Below, in pieces: positions 20,188 through 26,238 of a stretch of 37,587 nucleotides of DNA. The DNA comes from Shewanella decolorationis S12. GTDB lineage: Bacteria > Pseudomonadota > Gammaproteobacteria > Enterobacterales > Shewanellaceae. The notes beneath the pieces are model-generated. The model did no database searches, was not told the origin of the DNA, and worked only from the letters and a program-made list of their open reading frames with translations. The stretch covers positions 1 through 37,587 of the forward strand of contig NZ_AXZL01000064.1 in the NCBI RefSeq assembly GCF_000485795.1, read 5' to 3'. The first letter of the stretch is position 1; each line of letters begins with the position of its first letter. The position numbers and the translations under genes are program-made.

Positions 20188-20355
20188 TTATGACTTTTTG
20201 AAGGCGGCTAAATCGCTTTGGGGCATAAACGTGCCAGAACTGGTCTTGCCTGACACGAGTTTGGACCAAAGCACATGAGGCCAAAGCTCACGCAAAATGC
20301 CAGCGTGTTGCGCATGAAACAGACTAGGCAAGTATGATTCACTAAAATGTGGGCC
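20188..20355 (-). pseudogene. Orphan C-terminal gene fragment
   Basis: A 55-codon frame without a start codon reads GPHFSESYLPSLFHAQHAGI and ends DLAAFKKS with TAA; an in-frame stop lies just upstream. The composition is protein-like (Trp, His, Phe conserved-looking). Probably the tail of a gene cut off when the metal operon block was joined to the plasmid. I do not recognise the family. Confidence 0.35.
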
Positions 20356-20402
20356 TAATTAGCAATGGTAAATGGCTCTGTGTTGATTACTATAAATCAA
20401 AA

Positions 20403-20417
20403 GTGTACAATGTACAC
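20403..20417 (+). promoter_or_regulatory. Toxin-antitoxin operator palindrome
   Basis: GTGTACA-A-TGTACAC, perfect 7-base arms, 28 bases before the toxin start. A site for the XRE antitoxin is the natural reading. Confidence 0.65.
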
Positions 20418-20445
20418 CTTAAGAGTAGCATAAGGATTTTGATTA

Positions 20446-20781
20446 GTGAGCCATGCTATTGAGTTTGTCGAAACCTCGATCTTTACAAGACAGATCAAAG
20501 AGCTTGCAACAGATGACGAACTAAAGGATTTGCAAGCAGAGCTTATTGCTCAGCCAGATAAAGGCGATATTATCAAAGGCACAGGTGGCTTACGAAAGGT
20601 TAGAATGGCTGTAGGCAACAAAGGGAAGAGTGGCAGTATACGAGTGCTATACGTCCTTGCTCTGGCCGACAAGATTTACCTGGTACTCGCTTATCCAAAA
20701 TCAGTTAAAGAGAGCCTAACAGCGGAAGAAAAGGCCAAGTTAAAACAAATCGTTCAATCACTTAAAGGAGAGAGCAAATGA
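20446..20781 (+). CDS. HigB/RelE-like toxin
   Basis: A 111-residue protein of the toxin-first class. N-terminal IEFVETSIFTRQIKELATDD, central GGLRKVRMAVGNKGKSGSIR, then strand VLYVLALADKIYLVLAYPKS; this matches the RelE-like group that pairs with NadS/HigA antitoxins. The start is GTG 20446 with AAGGA upstream at a somewhat long spacing. It overlaps the antitoxin gene by four bases (ATGA), so translation is coupled. Confidence 0.85.
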   Translation: MSHAIEFVETSIFTRQIKELATDDELKDLQAELIAQPDKGDIIKGTGGLRKVRMAVGNKGKSGSIRVLYVLALADKIYLVLAYPKSVKESLTAEEKAKLKQIVQSLKGESK

Positions 20782-21065
20782 GTATATTTAACGAACTTCA
20801 AGCCTCCATTGAGGAAGCTGTAGAAATTCATCATGGCCTCAAAAAGCCCGCCAGAGTAACGCGTTATGAGGTTGCCGACGTTAAGTCAATCCGTGAAGAT
20901 TTACTTAAAGTCACTCAGGCCGAATTTGCTGCGACTATGGGGGTCAGTTTAGACACAGTTAAAAGCTGGGAAGGTAAACGCCGCAATCCAGCAGGATTGG
21001 CAGCTAAAGTGCTTGCAACGATTCAGCAAGATCCCAAAATCTACGCTGTTCTTGCTGCTCATTAA
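20778..21065 (+). CDS. HigA/NadS-like XRE antitoxin
   Basis: A 95-residue protein with an XRE helix-turn-helix at about 43-75 (LKVTQAEFAATMGVSLDTVK, SWEGKRRNPAG). Its ATG is preceded by AAAGGAGAG inside the toxin gene. It should neutralise the toxin and repress the pair from the GTGTACA palindrome. Confidence 0.87.
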   Translation: MSIFNELQASIEEAVEIHHGLKKPARVTRYEVADVKSIREDLLKVTQAEFAATMGVSLDTVKSWEGKRRNPAGLAAKVLATIQQDPKIYAVLAAH

Positions 21066-21172
21066 TATTATTCAAAGGCTCTTCTTGGGCCGTTGAATTA
21101 ACCAACATCTTAAGCATTCGGTAGGTTTGCTATACCGTGGTGATGAGAAGAAAGCGTTGGAAGGAATAAATT

Positions 21173-21277
21173 ATGACCTTTGTTCTTGTTGATTATATCT
21201 TAGTATCATCCCCGTTGCTGTTAGTGGTAGCTTTAGGTGTAATGTATTTTAAAAATCATCATAAAGACTCTAACTAA
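21173..21277 (+). CDS. 34-residue single-span membrane protein
   Basis: ATG 21173 has AAGGA seven bases upstream and the gene ends at TAA 21275-21277. The protein is one hydrophobic span (VDYILVSSPLLLVVALGVMY) with a basic tail (FKNHHKDSN). A clean Rho-independent terminator follows at 21293-21322, which supports a real transcript. The length suits regulatory small membrane proteins that bind larger transporters, but no partner can be named. Confidence 0.6.
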   Translation: MTFVLVDYILVSSPLLLVVALGVMYFKNHHKDSN

Positions 21278-21292
21278 TCAAATTTTCATTAT

Positions 21293-21322
21293 AAAAAAGC
21301 CTTGTAAAAACAAGGCTTTTTT
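21293..21322 (+). terminator. Rho-independent terminator
   Basis: AAAAAAGCCTTG, TAAAAA, CAAGGCTTTTTT. Strong stem with U-run, 15 bases after the 34-residue gene. Confidence 0.88.
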
Positions 21323-21416
21323 ATGCCATAAATTTGGTTTTGTTATCTAATCCCCCCGATTTGAAAATCGTCCGGATAGTTAAAAAGCAAAACCGGTCAA
21401 AAAATTTATAAAACAA

Positions 21417-21431
21417 TTTTGCATTGCAAAA
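21417..21431. repeat. Dispersed palindrome TTTTGCATTGCAAAA, copy 3
   Basis: It abuts the stop codon of the minus-strand gene at 21432. Together with the next six bases (TTATCT) it matches the copy at 23081 over 21 bases. Confidence 0.7.
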
Positions 21432-21722
21432 TTATCTACGCCTTCTAAAAAAAGCACTTGGCAGATAAAACAATGGAAATAACACAGTATAAACAACCGC
21501 ATACAATGCACTGTGCGGCTTTTTTGAAGCAAAATATTTACAATAACCCCAATAGCCGATCAGCGTAAAAGTAAACGAAACGGAAGCCGCCACAAGATAT
21601 TGGCTCGATAGGGTGACATCGGACTCCTGAATCGCAAGCCAGGCAAAACCCAGCATACAAGATGAGATGATCACACACGGCAACGCATGGGCCCAAAACG
21701 CATTCAACGATGCTTTATCCAT
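21432..21722 (-). CDS. Small multi-span membrane protein, unknown
   Basis: About 96 residues from ATG 21722 (AGAGG nine bases upstream); the frame is open to TTG 21731. Three membrane spans are likely (ALPCVIISSCMLGFAWLAI, LVAASVSFTFTLIGYWGY, ALYAVVYTVLFPLFYLPSAF), ending in FRRRR. Not recognised. Its stop codon touches a dispersed palindrome. Confidence 0.5.
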   Translation of the reverse strand: MDKASLNAFWAHALPCVIISSCMLGFAWLAIQESDVTLSSQYLVAASVSFTFTLIGYWGYCKYFASKKPHSALYAVVYTVLFPLFYLPSAFFRRRR

Positions 21723-21746
21723 TAAAAACAACCTCTCGACTACAAT

Positions 21747-22049
21747 TTATGCTTCTCTAATCATTGAAAAGCCATGCTTAATCCCACTAAGGCACTCTCT
21801 TTCAATATGCTTTTCACTACCCGTTAATGAGGCAATAGCTATGCCGTTCTCATTAGCCAAATCACATACCTCAATATCCTTCTTAGGAAGATCACTTAAT
21901 GCTGTCATTAGCCTAGTTATGAACATTTCAACATCAACTCGATTTGATGCCGTGGCTTGTTCACGCAAGTAAGCCTCAAGAACGGCAGGATTGGCGAGCG
22001 CGGCAGCTTTAACTTCTGCAAATGGAATACCTTTAACTTTGTTATTCAC
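21747..22049 (-). CDS. Hypothetical protein, 100 residues
   Basis: GTG start with AAGG nine bases upstream. The N-terminus (KGIPFAEVKAAALANPAVLE) recalls the region before the helix-turn-helix of XRE antitoxins, but no helix-turn-helix is present. The remainder is soluble and mixed alpha/beta. A 21-bp palindrome (22061-22081) ends 11 bases upstream, and its last bases supply the Shine-Dalgarno. Function unknown. Confidence 0.45.
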   Translation of the reverse strand: MNNKVKGIPFAEVKAAALANPAVLEAYLREQATASNRVDVEMFITRLMTALSDLPKKDIEVCDLANENGIAIASLTGSEKHIERECLSGIKHGFSMIREA

Positions 22050-22060
22050 TATTCACTACC

Positions 22061-22081
22061 TTGATTTTGTAACTTTTTCAA
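22061..22081. promoter_or_regulatory. 21-bp palindrome family, copy 6
   Basis: TTGA-TTTT-GTAAC-TTTT-TCAA, a full match, just upstream of the gene at 21747-22049. Confidence 0.68.
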
Positions 22082-22099
22082 AAATTGAGGTTGCTTGAT

Positions 22100-22552
22100 T
22101 CAATTATCACAGGGAAGAAATTGAGCACCAGAATGGAGCGAATATATCCAAGTGAATAGGGCAGCCTGATTTATCAAGGTAGGCCTACTTCACACATCCT
22201 GCCCAGTATTATGTTCCGCATTTATCCATGTTTTTTACGGTTATTTAGCGGTTTCAGTGCGTAAAAGCTCAACCCTACAAAAAACCGCTATAAACCTGAA
22301 CAATACGAAGAAAAGCCGTGGTATATCAGTGGTAAATACGCGCTATATACTGGCTATATACCTTCCATGCCCTACATCCTACACGGGATAATCAATACGT
22401 CTCAATATGGTATCCGTCATATAGAGTTTTATGACCTCATTTTGATACGTATTTACTCAAATTTGATTTTGAAACAAAATCAAACTCAGATTGGCTATAA
22501 GCACAGCATGACAATTGGAGCCCAATCGGTGTAATGTCGGTTTATATCTTTT
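22100..22552. other. Non-coding interval with one 21-bp palindrome variant
   Basis: No gene is supported. It contains an inverted repeat around GGTTATTTAGCGGTTT...AAACCGCTATAAACC (22237-22296). At 22463-22483 is TTGA-TTTT-GAAAC-AAAA-TCAA, a copy of the 21-bp palindrome with one centre base changed. Confidence 0.5.
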
Positions 22553-22576
22553 ATGTTGAGGTTTGCAGTAAGAATC

Positions 22577-22798
22577 ATGTCAGTACGATTATCTGATGGA
22601 ATAGAGCAAAATCGAATACAGCTTGATCAGTTAACCGATAGAACGGCATCTTGGCTGACCAAGCAAACAATTCAGGATGATCTAGATCTGGAAGCGTGGA
22701 AAATAGCCGAAATCCATGCCGCGCTATGCGAAGCGGATGCTGGTGATTTTGTGTCAGAAAACGAAATGAACGCCAAGTTTAAGCGTTGGGGGGAATGA
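22577..22798 (+). CDS. Orphan ribbon-helix-helix antitoxin-like protein
   Basis: I start it at ATG 22577 (73 residues, MSVRLSDGIEQNRIQLDQLT); the frame is open from ATG 22553. It has the ParD/CopG-like pattern: an RLSD strand, then TDRTASWLTKQTIQDDL and the antitoxin tail EADAGDFVSENEMNAKFKRW. ParE-type toxins normally follow such genes, but no toxin is present; the next gene faces the other way. It may be a relic or an anti-addiction or regulatory protein. Confidence 0.65.
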   Translation: MSVRLSDGIEQNRIQLDQLTDRTASWLTKQTIQDDLDLEAWKIAEIHAALCEADAGDFVSENEMNAKFKRWGE

Positions 22799-22816
22799 AT
22801 ACAGATTGAGTTAGAA

Positions 22817-22915
22817 CTATTCTTTAAAACCTTTGTATAAGACCACTCCGGATGCGATAACTAAACCGAGTGTCACGAACATGACGAAGATAGACCATAG
22901 TTGTAGTTCACTCAT
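22817..22915 (-). CDS. 32-residue single-span membrane protein
   Basis: ATG 22913-22915 has AGAGG six bases upstream and the gene ends at TAG. The protein has a single span (WSIFVMFVTLGLVIASGVVL) with a short basic tail (YKGFKE). It resembles the 34-residue protein at 21173 in size and layout but not clearly in sequence. Partner unknown. Confidence 0.5.
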   Translation of the reverse strand: MSELQLWSIFVMFVTLGLVIASGVVLYKGFKE

Positions 22916-23080
22916 AATATACCTCTGCTCAGTTTATGTTCTTCCGCGCTGTTAATATTAACAACCACCCCATGAAGGAGCAATGCAAATTGCCCTTACG
23001 CTAAGATAAAAAATGCTTATCTAAAGGGGTAATTTTGCAACTCATAAATGACCGTTAATGCTGAAATCATGCTCACGTTT

Positions 23081-23170
23081 TTTTGCATTGCAAAATTATC
23101 TCTCGAAAATGATGCTAAAAAACAGCAAATACGGCCCACCCTTTTGGCCCTTATTTTTTGCATTGCAAAA
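23081..23170. repeat. Dispersed palindrome TTTTGCATTGCAAAA, copies 4 and 5
   Basis: Exact copies at 23081-23095 and 23156-23170, 75 bases apart. They lie past the 3' end of the gene at 23223 on the minus strand. Confidence 0.7.
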
Positions 23171-23199
23171 ATCCATTGCATTTAACGCGCCTGTTTCAC

Positions 23200-23220
23200 G
23201 GTGTTGCACTGTGCAACACC
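23200..23220. repeat. 21-bp perfect palindrome downstream of the GGARPGAGRK gene
   Basis: GGTGTTGCAC-T-GTGCAACACC, two bases beyond the gene's stop codon. A GC-rich hairpin without a U-run; 3'-end or binding role unknown. Confidence 0.6.
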
Positions 23221-23222
23221 GC

Positions 23223-23486
23223 CTAGAACGGCATGGTTTTAAAGCTAATATTCTGCTTATTGTCATCGAGCGAGCGCAGATACACCGGCTCAGATTCCTG
23301 CCCATTTTTATAATGGCTATTCAGGTAAGCGGTCTCGTCTAAGTGGGTGATCAGCGCCTTGATCACCTCTTGGTACTTCTCAGGAACCCGCATCACCACT
23401 GTCTTTTCATACTTAGTTTTACGACCAGCACCTGGGCGAGCGCCGCCATGCAGCCCTTTTACAATGGCAATTTTTTCTTCTTTCAT
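23223..23486 (-). CDS. Small GGARPGAGRK-motif DNA-binding-like protein
   Basis: An 87-residue protein with a very good GGAGGTGAGCT ribosome site. The motif GGARPGAGRK (about 14-23) is an AT-hook-like basic loop found in many small plasmid and phage proteins. It is followed by MRVPEKYQEVIKALITHLDE, which could be an RHH half. Probably a DNA-binding regulator. The upstream region holds a 21-bp palindrome with a -35/-10-like TTGATT and TATGAT 16 bases apart, so the palindrome may control this gene. Confidence 0.55.
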   Translation of the reverse strand: MKEEKIAIVKGLHGGARPGAGRKTKYEKTVVMRVPEKYQEVIKALITHLDETAYLNSHYKNGQESEPVYLRSLDDNKQNISFKTMPF

Positions 23487-23524
23487 AGCTCACCTCCATT
23501 TTATTTTCATAGTAATAATCATAC

Positions 23525-23545
23525 TTGAATAAGTTACAAAATCAA
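23525..23545. promoter_or_regulatory. 21-bp palindrome family, copy 8, with promoter elements
   Basis: TTGA-ATAA-GTTAC-AAAA-TCAA. On the minus strand TTGATT and TATGAT stand 16 bases apart and the palindrome covers the -35, about 40 bases before the 23486 start. Confidence 0.65.
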
Positions 23546-23550
23546 GTGAT

Positions 23551-24420
23551 TTAACGACCTAAATACACAGCAGTAACTTGTAACCGGCTATGCCCTAACT
23601 CACCGGTTATCACAGTTCTGGCGTACCTATCAGCGGCTTGTTGCGCCGCGGGTAATGAACCAACAGAAACACCCGATACCGCCGGACATTCAAAACCGGT
23701 CAGTTCCACATAACGGCGATGAGCGTAGCTGTGCCTTAACCCATGTGCCCTATCCAATCCAATTTTTATACAGGTATTTTCATAGCGTTTCATTTGCTGC
23801 ACATAACTGAGTTCTTTCGGAATAAGCGATCTGCCGGCAGCTAATGCTTTCGCCTCTGCCAATAGTTCGTGCTGAGCAGCAGTTAAAATCGGGATCGCGC
23901 GATCTCGACCGCCTTTGCACCAGGACGCATCAAGTACCAAACGATCACCCCGATCCGCTTTCGCCGGCTGGATCTTCATGGCTTCTTCACGCCGTAATCC
24001 AAATGCTGCCTGCAGGCGCAAGGACATTTGCACATACTGATCGGTTATCAAATTTAGTCGCATATCACTCAATTTTCGGCTCTTATTTTCATTGGTGACA
24101 TACACTCTACGGCTAATCCCCACCGAGTCATTGGAGCGCGGTACAAGGCCATTTTTACCGATTTTTTCCGCTAACCATCGTAGATGTGCCATACGATTTT
24201 TAATCGTGCCCAGGGCAAGGCCCTCAGCTTGCCAATGAGTAACTAATGCTTCGATGTGCTTAGGTTTTAAATTATTGAGTTCAAGCCCTTTAAAACCCAA
24301 GGCAACGAGCTGTTTATCGACTAATTTTATGGTTTTGAATCGTTCTGATTTAGTCGCAAAAGAGCTTGGGTTGTGCTGCCGCAATAGCTTGCCGGCCTCA
24401 AAAAAGAAATTGGTCGCCAT
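23551..24420 (-). CDS. Tyrosine recombinase (plasmid integrase type)
   Basis: A 289-residue protein with a core-binding N-terminal domain (about 1-100) and a catalytic domain. All key residues are present in order: R143 (GLRREEAM), K169, H226-G-L-R229, H277 (ELGHSRL) and Y286 (VTAVYLGR). It resembles the integrase-domain proteins carried by conjugative elements and marine plasmids. ATG 24420 has AAGG six bases upstream, formed by the end of a 21-bp palindrome (24429-24449). Target site unknown. Confidence 0.88.
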   Translation of the reverse strand: MATNFFFEAGKLLRQHNPSSFATKSERFKTIKLVDKQLVALGFKGLELNNLKPKHIEALVTHWQAEGLALGTIKNRMAHLRWLAEKIGKNGLVPRSNDSVGISRRVYVTNENKSRKLSDMRLNLITDQYVQMSLRLQAAFGLRREEAMKIQPAKADRGDRLVLDASWCKGGRDRAIPILTAAQHELLAEAKALAAGRSLIPKELSYVQQMKRYENTCIKIGLDRAHGLRHSYAHRRYVELTGFECPAVSGVSVGSLPAAQQAADRYARTVITGELGHSRLQVTAVYLGR

Positions 24421-24428
24421 AATGCACC

Positions 24429-24449
24429 TTGAAAAAGTTACACAATCAA
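24429..24449. promoter_or_regulatory. 21-bp palindrome family, copy 9
   Basis: TTGA-AAAA-GTTAC-ACAA-TCAA, ending 9 bases before the recombinase start; it covers the leader or promoter. Confidence 0.65.
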
Positions 24450-24478
24450 AAATTAGAATTTAATTTTGAGATAAAAAG

Positions 24479-24500
24479 CACGCCCATTCGGGCGTGTTTT
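24479..24500 (+). terminator. GC-rich hairpin with T-run
   Basis: CACGCCC-ATTC-GGGCGTG then TTTT. A Rho-independent terminator for plus-strand transcription. Confidence 0.75.
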
Positions 24501-24734
24501 AAGAGGAATATATTTCTCGAGGGCTAACAACACGGCGACCTATTTCTAGGCCATTTCGGAATTCAGTTCAGTGTTAATGCTCGTTCTGACTGCCGACACA
24601 GAAAGAACCCACCGGCAAACCGGTGATATTGAGCGAGTGTTGTTACGGGCGATTGCCCAAATGGTGTGGCTCTGTTGAGCGCAAACATCCAAATATAATG
24701 ACCCATAAGCTCTGTTGAGCTTGGAGATTACTAG

Positions 24735-24908
24735 GTGATCAAAGAGGTTTCGTTATTTGGCATCAATGGATGCGAGGTGAAGAAACTTGACTGTACCTCA
24801 TGCCAAATTACAGCGCAAGCCACTGCTTCGGCGTCACGCCTCAAAAAGCAAAAAATGACGCTACCCCCGCATGAGGAACACCATTCTGGGGTAGTGTCAC
24901 TCCCTTAA
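24735..24908 (+). CDS. Hypothetical 57-residue protein
   Basis: GTG start with GGAG eight bases upstream (VIKEVSLFGINGCEVKKLDC, then TSCQITAQ), ending at TAA 24906. It contains three cysteines spaced like a small metal site. It overlaps the nested inverted repeat, so it may be chance reading through a structured region. Confidence 0.3.
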   Translation: MIKEVSLFGINGCEVKKLDCTSCQITAQATASASRLKKQKMTLPPHEEHHSGVVSLP

Positions 24909-24947
24909 AATGGAGTGACACTACCCCGCTTGACGTCATTTTTTGCT
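24847..24947. repeat. Nested inverted repeats, about 100 bp
   Basis: Outer arms AGCAAAAAATGACG (24847-24860) and its complement (24934-24947). Inner arms GGGGTAGTGTCACTCC (24888-24903) and its complement (24912-24927) around an 8-base loop. CTACCCC at 24861 could pair instead with GGGGTAG at 24888, giving two exclusive folds. Candidate small inverted-repeat element, attenuator or single-strand site. Confidence 0.75.
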
Positions 24948-25189
24948 CATTGAAAGAATTAGCCACTTTGCTCTTGGTGATAGACTTCGCTAATCACCTA
25001 TCGCTCAGAGGCCCTAAAATGCGTTTTAAGCAACATTTAAAAAAAATGGCATATTGCTATGCGTTTATCTTTTTAGCGTGTTTTACAGCGTTTTAACCCT
25101 GTTAGCATTGATGACAGAGATGGATTTACCTCCTTCCTGTTAGACCTGAGCGCAGCGATGCTTTTAGCGAGAAGTACAGCACGTTTATT

Positions 25190-25434
25190 GTTAAACGGTC
25201 GGAGACAAACGGAACTAACAGCGAGGTTTTTATTCTCGCCCCTAGCGAAGCTAGGAAATGGCGAGGCATTAATGGGTAAGGGTGGAGCCTTTAGGCGAAC
25301 TAGGGCGAAGCCCTTGGTCGCGGCGCAGCCGCTGCTCTTGGGGGCGCCGGAAACGAGCGTAGCGAGGGGCAGGGCCGGCGGGGGCAAAGCCCCCTGGAGG
25401 GGTTCTTACTTCCTGAAATTTTAAAGTTTTCCAC
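25190..25434 (+). repeat. Structured repeat R1 (direct repeat with 35869-36115)
   Basis: About 245 bp, very similar to R2. A string of mini-hairpins with three-base loops: CCTAGC-GAA-GCTAGG (25241-25255), AGGGC-GAA-GCCCT (25302), GCGGC-GCA-GCCGC (25320), GGGGGC-AAA-GCCCCC (25380). The first stem differs in R2 by compensating bases. The reading frames across it are not convincing coding. It lies upstream of repB iterons. The stretch 24960-25189 before it has nothing I can name. Confidence 0.8.
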
Positions 25435-25534
25435 ATGATTTTTACTTTGTAAGATCTTTATCTTTCTTGTTTGTATAGATCTTTCTTGTTTGTAGCTCCT
25501 CTGAACACCTTGATACACAATGATTTCAGCAATT

Positions 25535-25622
25535 ATAGGAGGAGAGATTTACGGTGAAAAGCGCTTTATAGGAGGAGAGATTTACGGTGAAAACAGACCT
25601 GATAGGAGGAGAAATTTACGGT
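25535..25622 (+). repeat. Iterons of the truncated repB replicon
   Basis: Three direct copies of ATAGGAGGAGAGATTTACGG starting at 25535, 25568 and 25602 (33 and 34 apart; the third has one change). The position before a Rep_3-type gene fits origin iterons. Confidence 0.75.
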
Positions 25623-25708
25623 CATATCCACAAATTAAAGAGAAGTTAATTTACAACTATTCCACCTATCTGTAAGGTGGAATTATCCATCAACGATATC
25701 TCCTTTGT

Positions 25709-26227
25709 ATGAATTCAAAACTTGCAGTAACGAAAGCAAATAGCCTTTTAGATGCTCGATATAGACTTAATGTACAAGCACAAAAGCTGGTTTTAGCCTG
25801 CCTGAGCAAGGTAGATCCACGACCAGATTCAACCCCGTTAAAAGAGGTCAGGTTATCAGCCCTAGAATTCTCAGAACTTATGGGGATAGATATAAAAAAC
25901 GCGCATAGAGAGCTATACAAAGCGGCTGATTTACTTTTTAAATCAACCATAACGCTCTATGAAAACGGTGAAGAAATAGAACTATATTGGATTCAAGAAA
26001 AAGCAAAAAAAATTAAAGGAGATGGTGCTGTTAGGTTGGTTTGGTCTGATCGCGTATTAAAATACATAACTCAGCTAAAGAGTAATTTTACTACCTACAA
26101 ATTACGCAACATCGCAAATCTTCAGTCTGCACACTCGATCCGTCTTTACGAACTGCTTTCACGTTTTAACGACAAAAATTTTAGAAACATTAGTCTAGAT
26201 GGGGTCGTCTCAGAAAACGGAAAATAA
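25709..26227 (+). pseudogene. RepB (Rep_3 family) initiator, cut by the transposon
   Basis: 172 residues, where the family has about 250-320. The N-terminal winged-helix is present (LTVTKANSLLDAR-like start, AQKLVLACLSKVDPR, LSALEFSELMGID). It continues to SIRLYELLSRFNDKNFRNIS, the usual junction to the second winged-helix. From codon 165 the sequence is the transposon end (GVVSENGK then stop). Without the C-terminal domain it should not bind iterons properly, so this replicon is probably dead. It shows that a different small plasmid was once joined here. Confidence 0.85.
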
Positions 26228-26238
26228 AGCACGCTAAG
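26201..26238 (+). repeat. Transposon terminal inverted repeat, tnpA side
   Basis: 38 bp; lies across the end of the truncated repB frame and the end of tnpA. Confidence 0.9.

Noticed and set aside
21432..22049. The genes at 21432 and 21747 as a toxin-antitoxin pair
   Set aside because: The first is a multi-span membrane protein and the second has no DNA-binding domain; only adjacency supports it.
23096..23305. Minus-strand 69-codon frame
   Set aside because: It overlaps the better-supported gene at 23223-23486 in another frame and runs through palindromes; no ribosome site.
25158..25424. Frames across the R1 and R2 repeats (also 35866-36152)
   Set aside because: They consist of translated hairpins and differ between R1 and R2 by changes that preserve pairing, not protein sequence.
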